This document shows, piece after piece, positions 43,417-52,610 of a stretch of 64,000 bases of DNA (position 1 is its first letter; the number at the start of each line of letters is the position of its first letter). A program made the position numbers and the translations under genes. This stretch comes from Loktanella sp. M215 (GTDB lineage: Bacteria > Pseudomonadota > Alphaproteobacteria > Rhodobacterales > Rhodobacteraceae), in the NCBI RefSeq assembly GCF_021735925.1, contig NZ_WMEA01000001.1, positions 3,316,001-3,380,000 on the forward strand. Direction: 5' to 3'. The notes below the pieces were generated by a model. The model had not been told where the DNA came from, made no database searches, and saw only the letters and a program-made list of their open reading frames with translations.

Positions 43417-44376
43417 TCAGGCGGCGCAAGCGCGGTGACGCCGCTGCCACAGGTCGGCAGCGGCGCGGGTGGCATCGGTGACGCCCAGCGCGGACAGCGC
43501 GAGGGCGGCCGTGCTGGTGATGATGGCGGTGGCAAAGTCGTCCTGCACCGCGCCGTGCCAGACCTGCGCCAAGGGGCTGTCCGTATCCGACAACCGGTGA
43601 TGGCCGGTCATGGCAGTGCCGGTCGGCCCCTCCCAGACGGTGCCCCCGGTCAGGCCATGCAGGGTGATGTCCTTGGCTGGATGATGCTCGAACTCGCCTC
43701 CGCCGCCCTTGAGGACCCGCAGGGTGGGCTGTTCCAGCAGCAGCGCCGCATCGCGTTGCAGTTCGCGGTAGGAGGGGTGAAAGACGCCTTGCAGGGCGAC
43801 CGGCGCTGCGGCCGGGTTCAGCATCCGCAGGACGGTGTTGATGCAGGACCGCAGGCCGAACACATCGCGCAGGCGCAGCAGGTGCATCAACTGCGGCGAA
43901 AGCTGTTCCAGCGGCACATAGGCGATGCCGTCGCGAGATAGGGTCGCGGGGGCGTCAGGCCATGCGACCTGTGCAATCCCCACATGGCACAGTGCGTCGC
44001 GGACAGATGCCCCGGTGGCCTGATGCGAATTCCAGCCATGCAGCAGCACCGGATACCCCGCCTGCGCCACCAGTCGGGCTGCGGACAGAAACCACGGCTG
44101 GCCCCGCGTCCGGCCCGCGGCATAGGACGGCCAGTCGACGGCGGGGTGCGGGCCTTGCCAGGCTGGTAGCGATGCACGAGCGGCTGCGGTGAACCCGGCA
44201 ATCTCGCAGGCCACCTCGCCTTTCATCCGCAGCAGCATCAGCAGGGCACCCAGCGCCTCGGGGGCCGCGTCGCCTGCCATGATGCAGGTCATTGCGGCCT
44301 GTGCCTCGTCCTGCGTCAGGGACCGCGCGCGGCCCTGACCGCGACCCAGAATGGCGACATAGGGGGCAAGGGTCAT
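43417..44376 (-). CDS. TrpD2-like (anthranilate phosphoribosyltransferase-fold) protein
   Basis: 319 aa from the ATG at 44376, overlapping the nasA stop by ATGA. An N-terminal helical domain (SLTQDEAQAAMTCIMAGDAA, then LGALLMLLRMKGEVACEIAG) precedes the nucleoside-phosphorylase/TrpD fold (GLRSCINTVLRMLNP, VFHPSYRELQRDAALLL, VLKGGGGEFE). The phosphoribosyl-diphosphate site residues of true TrpD (GTGGD) are not seen. TrpD2/YbiB proteins bind nucleic acid rather than making tryptophan. Why it sits inside a nitrate operon is unknown. Confidence 0.75.
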   Translation of the reverse strand: MTLAPYVAILGRGQGRARSLTQDEAQAAMTCIMAGDAAPEALGALLMLLRMKGEVACEIAGFTAAARASLPAWQGPHPAVDWPSYAAGRTRGQPWFLSAARLVAQAGYPVLLHGWNSHQATGASVRDALCHVGIAQVAWPDAPATLSRDGIAYVPLEQLSPQLMHLLRLRDVFGLRSCINTVLRMLNPAAAPVALQGVFHPSYRELQRDAALLLEQPTLRVLKGGGGEFEHHPAKDITLHGLTGGTVWEGPTGTAMTGHHRLSDTDSPLAQVWHGAVQDDFATAIITSTAALALSALGVTDATRAAADLWQRRHRACAA

Positions 44377-47003
44377 TCGGCCGCCTCCAGCCGCTGGGCC
44401 GCAGCCAGCAGCACGGCGATTTCCGGGCGGCAGGACCCGCAGTTGGTGCCCGCCCCGGTGCAGGCGCCGACCTGTGCCACGGTCCCGTGACCGCTGCCGA
44501 TCGCGGCGCGGATCGTGTTCAGGCCAACGCCAAGGCAGGCGCAGACGACCGGTCCGGGGTCCGGCATGTCGGCGCTGGGACGGCCCGACAGCGGCGCTGC
44601 GGCCACCTGCCCCAGTTGGGACACCAGATGGTCGCGGGCCAGCGCGACCGGCGTGTTTGAGACGAACAGCGCCGCCAGCAGGCGGTCTCCGTCCATGAAG
44701 GCCAGACGGGCCGTGCCGGTGGACGGATCGTTGATGCTTTGACAGGGCGCGTGGGCCAAGCCGAACAGGCGACGGGCCTCTGCCTCCCAATCCTCTGGCG
44801 TGTCGCGGCCCGCCAGTTCCGCCCGCCAGCCGCCCGCGACGGCGCTGCGCGCCCAGTAGGGCGATGTGAGGTTCAGCGCCGCCGTGCTGACGGCAAAGCC
44901 GAACCATGCGGCAGAGTAAGGTGTCACGGCCACGACGGCGGCCTTGCTTTCGGGCTGGCCGGACAGCGGATCGACGATCCCCGGCACCAGTGCATCGATG
45001 CGGCCAGAGGGCGCGGTCTCTCCGGTCCAGTGCATCGGGGCAAAGACCTGCCCCGGTTGCACACGGTCGGTGATCAGCGCCCGCAGGATGCAGCTGCCGG
45101 TGGGGCTGTTGACGGTGACCAGCGTGGCGGGCGCGATACCGAGGGACGCGGCATCTTGGGGGTGGATCTCCAGAAACGGCTCGCCCAGATGCTGGTTCAG
45201 ACGGGGGGATTTTGCCGTGCGCGTCATGGTATGCCACTGGTCGCGGATGCGCCCGGTGTTCAGACGGAAGGGATAGCGTGGGCCGGTGCGCGCGGCAGGG
45301 GCGCGGTGCGTCACCGGCACCATGCGGGCGTGACCATCGGACGTAAAGAACTGGCCCTCCGCGAAAAAACGTTCCGTCTGGCCCCACGCCGTGACCGGCC
45401 AGCGCGTCGGCGGCAGCGCATCATAGCCCCCCTGCCCCAAGCCCGTCAGACCAGAGATGTCGAAGTCCCGCCCCATCGCCGCCGCAAGGCCCGACAGAAC
45501 GCCATATTCGTCAAAGATCTCGGCCGGTGAGCTATAGTCGAACGCTGCCCCCCAGCCCATGCGGCGGGCAAAATCCGCCATGATCGCCCAGTCGGGCCTT
45601 GCCAACCCCGGTGCGGGCAGGACAGCGCGCTGGCGGCTGATCGTGCGGTCCGAATTGGTGACGGTCCCGTCCTTTTCGCCCCAGCCGGTCGCGGGCAGCA
45701 GCACATGGGCCAGACGCGCGGTATCGGTGTTGGCGGTCACGTCGCTGACCACGACGAACTCGCAGCCTTCGATCGCCGCCGCCACACGGTCCGCGTCGGG
45801 CATCGACACGGCGGGGTTGGTGCACATGATCCAGAGCGCGCGGATGCGCCCGTCGCTGACCCGGTCGAACATGTCGACGGCCTTTGGTCCCTGCCCTTCG
45901 GGCATCGCGGGCGCATCCCAGAAATTGCGCACCAGATCGCGGTGGACCGCATCCTCGATATCCAGATGGCAGGCCAGCGCGTTGGACAGGCCGCCGACCT
46001 CTCGGCCGCCCATGGCGTTGGGCTGGCCAGTGACGGAAAACGGCCCCATGCCGGGCTTGCCGATGCGGCCCGTGGCCAAGTGGCAATTGATGATCGCGTT
46101 GACCTTGTCGGTGCCCGACGACGACTGGTTCACGCCCTGGCTGAAGACGGTGACGACCTTTTCATGCCGCAGCCACATCTGGCAGAAGGCGGCGATCTGC
46201 GCAGGGTCAAGGCCGGTCACGCGGCTGTCCTGCGCCATCGCGGCACGCAGGGTTTCGTCGAAGCCATTGACGTGACGCAGGTAGGCGCCATCAACCGCAC
46301 CGCCTTCGTGGATCGCGGCCAGCAGGCGGTTGAACAGGGCCACATCGCTACCGGGTTCCAGCGCCAGATGCAGGTCCGCCAGATCGCAGGTCGCCGTGCG
46401 GCGCGGGTCGATCACGACGACCTTCATGGCGGGCCGTGCGGCCTTGGCCGCCGCCAGCCGCTGATACAGCACCGGATGACACCACGCGAGGTTGCTGCCC
46501 ACCAGCACCACAAGGTCCGCCAGTTCGAGGTCGTCGTAGGTGCCCGGCACCGTATCGGTGCCAAAGGCGCGTTTCTGCCCCGCCACAGTGGACGCCATGC
46601 ACAGGCGCGAATTTGTGTCGATATTCGCCGACCCGATGAAGCCCTTCATCAGCTTGTTGGCGACGTAGTAATCCTCGGTCAGCAACTGGCCCGAGACGTA
46701 GAAGGCCACGGAATCCGGGCCGTGACGCGCGATGGTCTGGGCAAAGCGGTGCGCGACCGTGCCCATCGCCGTGTCCCAATCGGTGTCTGCCCCGTCGACG
46801 CGGGGGGCCAGCAGGCGGTCGTCCTGCGACAGGGTCTCGCCCAGTGCTACGCCCTTGGAACACAGGCGGCCAAAGTTCGCGGGATGGTCCGGATCGCCGC
46901 GCACGGTCACGCCGCCCGCGCCGTCAGGGCGGGCCAACACGCCGCAGCCGACGCCGCAATAGGCACAGGTCGTGCGGATTTCGCGGGCCGAAGACCCATC
47001 CAT
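44373..47003 (-). CDS. nasA: Assimilatory nitrate reductase, molybdopterin subunit
   Basis: 876 aa from the ATG at 47003 (TGATG overlap with nirD). A [4Fe-4S] site is at TTCAYCGVGCGV (C13, C16, C20) plus LCSKG. Molybdopterin-binding regions include GSANIDTNSRLCMAS and the FSQGVNQSSSGTDKVNAI block, and the C-terminal domain MTRTAKSPRLNQH. A BFD-like [2Fe-2S] domain closes the protein (VCACLGVG, then CTGAGTNCGSC), as in bacterial NasA. It reduces nitrate to nitrite in the cytosol. Confidence 0.95.
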   Translation of the reverse strand: MDGSSAREIRTTCAYCGVGCGVLARPDGAGGVTVRGDPDHPANFGRLCSKGVALGETLSQDDRLLAPRVDGADTDWDTAMGTVAHRFAQTIARHGPDSVAFYVSGQLLTEDYYVANKLMKGFIGSANIDTNSRLCMASTVAGQKRAFGTDTVPGTYDDLELADLVVLVGSNLAWCHPVLYQRLAAAKAARPAMKVVVIDPRRTATCDLADLHLALEPGSDVALFNRLLAAIHEGGAVDGAYLRHVNGFDETLRAAMAQDSRVTGLDPAQIAAFCQMWLRHEKVVTVFSQGVNQSSSGTDKVNAIINCHLATGRIGKPGMGPFSVTGQPNAMGGREVGGLSNALACHLDIEDAVHRDLVRNFWDAPAMPEGQGPKAVDMFDRVSDGRIRALWIMCTNPAVSMPDADRVAAAIEGCEFVVVSDVTANTDTARLAHVLLPATGWGEKDGTVTNSDRTISRQRAVLPAPGLARPDWAIMADFARRMGWGAAFDYSSPAEIFDEYGVLSGLAAAMGRDFDISGLTGLGQGGYDALPPTRWPVTAWGQTERFFAEGQFFTSDGHARMVPVTHRAPAARTGPRYPFRLNTGRIRDQWHTMTRTAKSPRLNQHLGEPFLEIHPQDAASLGIAPATLVTVNSPTGSCILRALITDRVQPGQVFAPMHWTGETAPSGRIDALVPGIVDPLSGQPESKAAVVAVTPYSAAWFGFAVSTAALNLTSPYWARSAVAGGWRAELAGRDTPEDWEAEARRLFGLAHAPCQSINDPSTGTARLAFMDGDRLLAALFVSNTPVALARDHLVSQLGQVAAAPLSGRPSADMPDPGPVVCACLGVGLNTIRAAIGSGHGTVAQVGACTGAGTNCGSCRPEIAVLLAAAQRLEAAE

Positions 47004-47338
47004 CACGCCACCTGCCCGCGCCGCAGCCGCGCAGTATCCAGCATGATGCGGCCGGATTCGACACGGATCGCGTAAGTGTTGACCGATCCCTCGTCCGCGC
47101 CCTGCGCCTGACCCGTGTCCAGCCGCAGCACCATGTTGTGCAGCGGGCACGTGACGGACCGGCCATGCACGATCCCCTCGCTCAACGGACCGCCCTTGTG
47201 CGGGCAGGCATCGTCAATCGCAAAAACCTCGTCATCGACGGTGCGGAAAACGGCGACGCAGCCCATGTGCGTCTTGACCACGCGCGCGCCGCGTTCGGGA
47301 ATGTCGCTCAGCGCGCCGATATCGGTCCAGTCGGTCAT
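47003..47338 (-). CDS. nirD: Nitrite reductase small subunit
   Basis: 111 aa from the ATG at 47338 (ATGA overlap with nirB). It is a Rieske-fold protein in which all four cluster ligands are kept: C45 and H47 in ACPHKGG and C64 and H67 in TCPLHN. Many NirD proteins lack these residues, so this one may carry a [2Fe-2S] cluster. It partners NirB in nitrite reduction to ammonium. Confidence 0.93.
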   Translation of the reverse strand: MTDWTDIGALSDIPERGARVVKTHMGCVAVFRTVDDEVFAIDDACPHKGGPLSEGIVHGRSVTCPLHNMVLRLDTGQAQGADEGSVNTYAIRVESGRIMLDTARLRRGQVA

Positions 47339-49779
47339 TCTGCAGCCTCCAGTGTCAAATCGGCAAGCGGCGCGTAAAGCGCGCGGTAGGCGGGTTTGGT
47401 GCGTTCGGCCCAAGGATCCTGCTGCATGAACTGCTGGGCGAAGTAGAAACGGTCGGCGAGTGCGCGGCGGCTATCCGCGTCGGTCACGACCCGTTCCACG
47501 ATGTGCGGCAGGCCGACGTTGTCCATCCACTTGTACATCCGTTCGAGGTAGGCGGCTTCCTCGCGATACAGCTGCACGACGGCGGCGGTGTATTCCAGCA
47601 CCTCGTCCTCGGTCTTCACCGTGCACATCACGACCGTGCCCTGAATATGCAGACCCGCCGCCCCGCCAATGTGCAGGACGTAGCCCGAGTCGACGCAAAT
47701 CACGCCCACGTCCTTGCAGGTCGATTCCGCGCAATTTCGCGGGCAGCCGGACACGGCCATCTTGACCTTGGCGGGTGTCCAAGACCCCCACAGCGCCTTT
47801 TCCATGCGGATGCCCAGACCGGTGCTGTCCTGCGTGCCGAACCGGCAATGGTCGGTGCCCACACAGGTCTTCACGGTCCGCAGGCCCTTGGCATAGGCCT
47901 GACCGCTGACCATGCCGGCCGCGTTCAGGTCGGCCCAGATGTCGGGCAGGTCCTGCTTTTTCACGCCCAGCAGATCAATGCGCTGGCCGCCGGTGACCTT
48001 GACCGTCTGCACCTCATACTTCTCGGCGGCATCGGCAATCGCACGGAGTTCATCCGGCGTCGTGATCCCGCCCCACATGCGCGGCACGACGGAATAGGTG
48101 CCGTCCTTCTGGATGTTGGAATGCATCCGTTCATTCACGAAACGGCTCTGGTCGTCGTCATCGTATTCGCCGGGCCAGTCGCACAGCAGATAGTAGTTCA
48201 ACGCAGGCCGGCAGGACGCGCAGCCACAAGAGGTGGTCCAGCCACATTCCTGCATGACGGCGGCCATGGATTTCAAGCCCTGAGACTTGATCAGGCGACG
48301 CACATCCATGTGGGTCAGCGGCGTGCAGGGGCACATCGGCTTGACCGTCTGCGGCGCGAAATCGTCGCCCAATGTCAGAGACATGACCTGTTCCACCAAA
48401 CCGGTGCAGGTGCCGCAACTGGCACTCGCCTTGGTCTGCGCGCGGACGTCGGACAGCGTCGTAGCCCCGCCCTGAATGGCGTCCACGATCCGGGATTTGC
48501 ATACGCCGTTGCAGCCGCAGATTTCTGCGTCAGCCGGTAAGGCTGCAACGGCCGCCAAAGGGTCCGATTGGGCACCCCCCTGAAAGGCAGGGCCAAAGAT
48601 CAACGTGTCGCGCATCGCGGTCACGTCGGTATGATCCTTGATCAGCCCGTGGAACCAGGCAGAGTGCGCCGTGTCGCCATACATGACCGCGCCGATCAAC
48701 CTCTCGCCTTCCAGCACGAGGCGTTTGTAGATGCCGCGCGACGGGTCACGGAAGACGATGTCATCGCGGCCTTCACCTTCCGCAAAGTCGCCGGCGCTGA
48801 ACAGGTCGCAGCCGGTGACCTTCAGCTTGGTCGCGACCTCCTTGGGCACGAAGCTTGCGGGGGTGTCGCCCAGCGTGTCGGCGGCCACCTTGGCCTGATC
48901 ATAAAGCGGCGCCACGAGCCCGAAGATGGCGCCTTGATGTTCGACACATTCACCGAGCGCCAATATGTGCGCATCTGATGTGACCATTGTGTCGTCCACA
49001 TGGATGCCGCGCCCGACGGCCAGACCGGCCTCTTTCGCCAAGGCCACGTTGGGCCGGATGCCGACAGCCATGACCAGCAGGTCACAGGTGAGTTCGGTGC
49101 CGTCGTCCAGCAGGAGCGCGCTGACATGACCGTTCGTCCCGATGATTTCCTTGGAGTTGGCAGACGTGAGGACCGTTATCCCCTTCGCTTCCAGCGCCTT
49201 TTTCAAAAGATAGCCCGCCGCCTCGTCCAGCTGCCGTTCCATCAGATGGCCCATGACGTGCACGACGGTGACGTGAACACCCTGTGCCGCCATGCCGGCC
49301 GCCGCTTCCAGCCCCAGCAGGCCGCCGCCGATGACGACGGCCTTTGACCCCGGTTTCGCACCAAGGCCCATCATGCGTTCGGTGTCTTCCAGATCGCGGT
49401 AGGGGATCACCCCCGCCAGATCGTGGCCGGGCAGCGGGATCATGAAGGGGTTGGACCCGGTTGCAATGACAAGGCGGTCATAGGGCACCGGGCCATTCGC
49501 TCCGTAGGCGACACGCGCCTCGCGGTCGATGCGCAGCACCCGTTCGCCAAAGCGGCAGGTGACACCGTGGGTTTCATACCAATCCGCGTCGTGGGTCACG
49601 ATCTCGGCGTAGGTCTTGTCCCCGGACAGCACCGGCGACAGCATCAGCCGGTTGTAATTGCCGCGCGGTTCCGCGTTGAACAGGGTCACGTCCCAGCGGC
49701 CTGCTTGCGTGTCGAACAGATGCTCCAGCATCCGGCCTGACGCCATGCCGGCGCCGATGACGACAAGTTTCTTGGTCAT
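47335..49779 (-). CDS. nirB: NADH-dependent nitrite reductase large subunit
   Basis: 814 aa. FAD/NAD domains (KLVVIGAGMASGRMLEHL at the start; VVIGGGLLGLEAAAGMAAQG at about 150), a BFD-like [2Fe-2S] domain (ICGCNGVCKSRI) with a second cysteine set (CGCASCRP), then the sirohaem and [4Fe-4S] half (TDHCRFGTQDS and VSGCPRNCAESTCKD). It reduces nitrite to ammonium with six electrons. It is three bases after the transporter ATPase gene, and its stop overlaps the nirD start. Confidence 0.96.
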   Translation of the reverse strand: MTKKLVVIGAGMASGRMLEHLFDTQAGRWDVTLFNAEPRGNYNRLMLSPVLSGDKTYAEIVTHDADWYETHGVTCRFGERVLRIDREARVAYGANGPVPYDRLVIATGSNPFMIPLPGHDLAGVIPYRDLEDTERMMGLGAKPGSKAVVIGGGLLGLEAAAGMAAQGVHVTVVHVMGHLMERQLDEAAGYLLKKALEAKGITVLTSANSKEIIGTNGHVSALLLDDGTELTCDLLVMAVGIRPNVALAKEAGLAVGRGIHVDDTMVTSDAHILALGECVEHQGAIFGLVAPLYDQAKVAADTLGDTPASFVPKEVATKLKVTGCDLFSAGDFAEGEGRDDIVFRDPSRGIYKRLVLEGERLIGAVMYGDTAHSAWFHGLIKDHTDVTAMRDTLIFGPAFQGGAQSDPLAAVAALPADAEICGCNGVCKSRIVDAIQGGATTLSDVRAQTKASASCGTCTGLVEQVMSLTLGDDFAPQTVKPMCPCTPLTHMDVRRLIKSQGLKSMAAVMQECGWTTSCGCASCRPALNYYLLCDWPGEYDDDDQSRFVNERMHSNIQKDGTYSVVPRMWGGITTPDELRAIADAAEKYEVQTVKVTGGQRIDLLGVKKQDLPDIWADLNAAGMVSGQAYAKGLRTVKTCVGTDHCRFGTQDSTGLGIRMEKALWGSWTPAKVKMAVSGCPRNCAESTCKDVGVICVDSGYVLHIGGAAGLHIQGTVVMCTVKTEDEVLEYTAAVVQLYREEAAYLERMYKWMDNVGLPHIVERVVTDADSRRALADRFYFAQQFMQQDPWAERTKPAYRALYAPLADLTLEAAE

Positions 49780-49782
49780 GTG

Positions 49783-51465
49783 CTACTCCGCCGCGATGGA
49801 TTTGGGGGCGGGCTTGGCCCCGTGTTCGTATTCGGTCAGGAAATCAAGGACTTCCTGCCGGTATTCGTAGTAGTCGGGATGCGCCAGCAGCGCCTTTCGG
49901 GTGCGGGGCCGTGGCAGTTTGACGTCCGTAATCTTGCCGATGGTCGCCTGCGGGCCGTTGGTCATCATCACCACGCGGTCGGCCAGCAGGATCGCCTCGT
50001 CCACGTCATGGGTGACGCAGATCGCGGTGACCTTGGTGCGGGACCAGACCTCCATCAGGACCTCCTGCAACTCCCACCGCGTGAGGCTGTCCAGCATCCC
50101 GAAGGGTTCATCCAACAGCAGCAGCTTGGGGCTCAGGGCAAAGGCCCGCGCGATGCCGACGCGCTGTTTCATGCCGTTCGACATGGAATGCGCGCCCCGG
50201 TCCATCGCATCGGCAAGGCCCACGCGTTCAAGGTAGTATTCCACCACCTCCTGCCGTTCCGCCTGCGTCGCCTTGGGATAGACCTTGTCCACGCCGATCG
50301 CGACGTTCTCCTTGGCGGTCAGCCAGGGGAACAGGTTGGGGGATTGGAAGACCACGGCGCGTTCCGGGTCGGCGCCTTCGACGTGGCGTCCGTCCAGACG
50401 GATCGCGCCCTTGGAAATGTCGTTCAGACCGGCAGCCATGGTCAGCACCGTGGACTTGCCGCAGCCGGAATGGCCGATCAGGGAGATGAACTCGCCCTGA
50501 TTGACCTTCAGATCGAAGTTTTCCACGACCGTCAGCGGTCCCTTGGGCGTGGGATAGATCTTGTGTAGCTGGGAAAAGTCGAGGAAGCGCTCTTCGATCA
50601 TCCCCTCGCGGCTGTCGCGCACGGCGGCCGGGATCATCTTGTGGATCGGTGTCACGTTGGGCAGGTGCCTTGTTTCAGCGACTTTGGCAGCGAAACCGAC
50701 GTCCATCAGGTATTGCGTGACCTCGGCCCGCAGTTTCTTGAACCCTGCGTCGTGATTCATCGCATCACGGTTGCGCGGGCGGGGAATGGTGACCGCCACC
50801 GGATCGGCCAGCGTGCCGTCGGGGTTCAGCACGATGATGCGGTCAGCCAGCAGGATCGCCTCATCCACGTCGTTGGTGATCAGGATGCAGGTTTTCTTGT
50901 CGGCCTCCCAGATCTCCAGAATTTCGTCCGCAAGGTTCGCCCGCGTCAGGGCGTCCAACGCTGACAGGGGTTCGTCCAGCAAAAGCAGGTCCGGTTCCAT
51001 CGCCAGCGCCCGCGCCACGGCGACCCGCTGGCGCATGCCGCCCGATAGTTCCGACGGATAGCGCTGCGCCGCGTGGGGCAGACCGACCATGCCGATGTAG
51101 TGGTCGGCCTTGGCGGTTTTTTCGGCCTTGGACAGCTTGCCGTGCACCGCTTCGATCGCCAGCATGACGTTGCCGCGCACCGTCAGCCATGGCATCAGGC
51201 TGTAGCTTTGGAACACAAGCCCCCGGTCCGGGCCGGGGCCTGTGATGGGTGCGCCGCGAAACGTCAGGCTGCCACTATCGGGCATCGACAACCCCGCGAT
51301 CAGGTTCATCAGGGTGGACTTCCCGGTGCCGGAAAACCCGAGGATGGCGAGGAATTCGCCCTCTTTCACTTCAAGGTCGATGTGGTGCAGGATTTCGGTG
51401 CGCTGCGTGCCTTCGCCGAACCCTTTGCCGACGTCTTTGAATTGCAGGATGCTCATGCCGTTCAT
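49783..51465 (-). CDS. Nitrate ABC transporter ATPase, two cassettes fused (NrtC/NrtD-like)
   Basis: 560 aa from the ATG at 51465, overlapping the permease stop by ATGA. Cassette 1 has Walker A GFSGTGKST, signature LSGGMRQR and Walker B LLLLDEPLSALD; cassette 2 has GHSGCGKST, the variant signature MSNGMKQR and LLLLDEPFGMLD. Both halves are NrtD-like; the NrtA-like extension of cyanobacterial NrtC is missing. One polypeptide thus supplies both ATP sites for nitrate uptake. A second internal ATG at 51456 is a possible start. Confidence 0.92.
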   Translation of the reverse strand: MNGMSILQFKDVGKGFGEGTQRTEILHHIDLEVKEGEFLAILGFSGTGKSTLMNLIAGLSMPDSGSLTFRGAPITGPGPDRGLVFQSYSLMPWLTVRGNVMLAIEAVHGKLSKAEKTAKADHYIGMVGLPHAAQRYPSELSGGMRQRVAVARALAMEPDLLLLDEPLSALDALTRANLADEILEIWEADKKTCILITNDVDEAILLADRIIVLNPDGTLADPVAVTIPRPRNRDAMNHDAGFKKLRAEVTQYLMDVGFAAKVAETRHLPNVTPIHKMIPAAVRDSREGMIEERFLDFSQLHKIYPTPKGPLTVVENFDLKVNQGEFISLIGHSGCGKSTVLTMAAGLNDISKGAIRLDGRHVEGADPERAVVFQSPNLFPWLTAKENVAIGVDKVYPKATQAERQEVVEYYLERVGLADAMDRGAHSMSNGMKQRVGIARAFALSPKLLLLDEPFGMLDSLTRWELQEVLMEVWSRTKVTAICVTHDVDEAILLADRVVMMTNGPQATIGKITDVKLPRPRTRKALLAHPDYYEYRQEVLDFLTEYEHGAKPAPKSIAAE

Positions 51466-52544
51466 CGCTGCGCAGAGAAGGTGAAGAACGACTGCATCGC
51501 GAACATCACGCGGTCCAGCAGGAAGCCGATGATGCCGATGGTCAGCACCGCGACGATAATCCGCGCAAGGCTTTGCGACGATCCGTTCTGGAACTCGTCC
51601 CAGACGAATTTGCCAAGGCCCGGGTTCTGCGCCAACATCTCGGCCGCGATCAGCACCATCCAGCCCACACCCAGCGACAGACGCAATCCGGTAAAGATCA
51701 GCGGCAGGGCCGACGGCAGCACCAGTTTGGTGATCTTGGCGTAGGGTCCCATCTTCAGCACGCGGCTGACCGAGATCAGGTCGCGGTCGATGGATGCGAC
51801 GCCCAAAGCCGTGTTGATCAGCGTGGGCCACAGGGAACACAGGGTCACGGTGATGGCCGACACGAGGAAGGATTTGGAGAAGAACCCGTCATTCGTCGCA
51901 TAGACCGCACTGACGACCATCGTGACGATCGGCAGCCACGCCAGCGGGGATACGGGCTTGAAGATCTGGATCAGCGGGTTGAGCGCCGCGTTCGCAGTGG
52001 GCGACAGGCCCGCCGCGATGCCCAGCGGGATCGCGATGATCGACGCGATCAGAAAGCCGAAGAACACCGTCTTGATCGAGGTCCAGATCTGCCCGTAATA
52101 GGTGGGCTGTCCGGTGTAGGCGATGTCCTTCACGTCGGCGCTGCGACCTGCCTCGACCAACTTGGCGTTGCGCTCGGCCAGACGTTCCTCGAAGACCGCC
52201 TTCTTGTCCCACTTGGCGATCGCGTCGGCGTGCAGGCCGCGCGCCTCGGCCCACACGGCGACGGGACCGGGGATCGCGCCCAGCGACGTGACGACCTTGG
52301 GGGCAAGTGCCGACCACAGCATCAGGAACACCGCGATGGACAGCAGCGGCACACCCAGCAGGCGCCAGACGTCCTTCATCTGCGCGCGGGGGTTGTCACC
52401 GGCGGCGGCCTTCATCAGCGGTGTGATCCAGCCAAGGCCAAGAACGGCGAACCATGCGTCCGCCTTGTTGATACGGGTGAACCAGACGGCGCGGCGGGCT
52501 TCGCGGTGCTGGGCTGCGATGTGGTCGGGATCGACGGTCGTCAT
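51462..52544 (-). CDS. nrtB: Nitrate ABC transporter permease
   Basis: 360 aa inner-membrane permease. After a cytosolic N-terminus and one helix (LLSIAVFLMLWSALAP), a periplasmic insert of about 85 residues rich in charged amino acids precedes the five-helix core (TVFFGFLIASIIAIPLGIAA, then LPIVTMVVSAVY) with the EAA-type loop (DLISVSRVLKMGPYAKITKL). The long insert is usual in proteobacterial NrtB. It lies between nrtA and the ATPase gene. Confidence 0.92.
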   Translation of the reverse strand: MTTVDPDHIAAQHREARRAVWFTRINKADAWFAVLGLGWITPLMKAAAGDNPRAQMKDVWRLLGVPLLSIAVFLMLWSALAPKVVTSLGAIPGPVAVWAEARGLHADAIAKWDKKAVFEERLAERNAKLVEAGRSADVKDIAYTGQPTYYGQIWTSIKTVFFGFLIASIIAIPLGIAAGLSPTANAALNPLIQIFKPVSPLAWLPIVTMVVSAVYATNDGFFSKSFLVSAITVTLCSLWPTLINTALGVASIDRDLISVSRVLKMGPYAKITKLVLPSALPLIFTGLRLSLGVGWMVLIAAEMLAQNPGLGKFVWDEFQNGSSQSLARIIVAVLTIGIIGFLLDRVMFAMQSFFTFSAQR

Positions 52545-52579
52545 GGCGTGGGCCTCTTTGATCGGATCAAGGATAGGGG

Positions 52580-52602
52580 GGCCGCCCCGGTTGGGGGCGG
52601 CC
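52580..52602 (-). promoter_or_regulatory. Intercistronic hairpin after nrtA
   Basis: A 9-bp GC stem (GGCCGCCCC/GGGGCGGCC) with a 5-base loop lies in the nrtA-nrtB gap, nine bases past the nrtA end. Without a T tract it more likely stabilises the nrtA message than ends it. Confidence 0.6.
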
Positions 52603-52610
52603 GCGTCATG

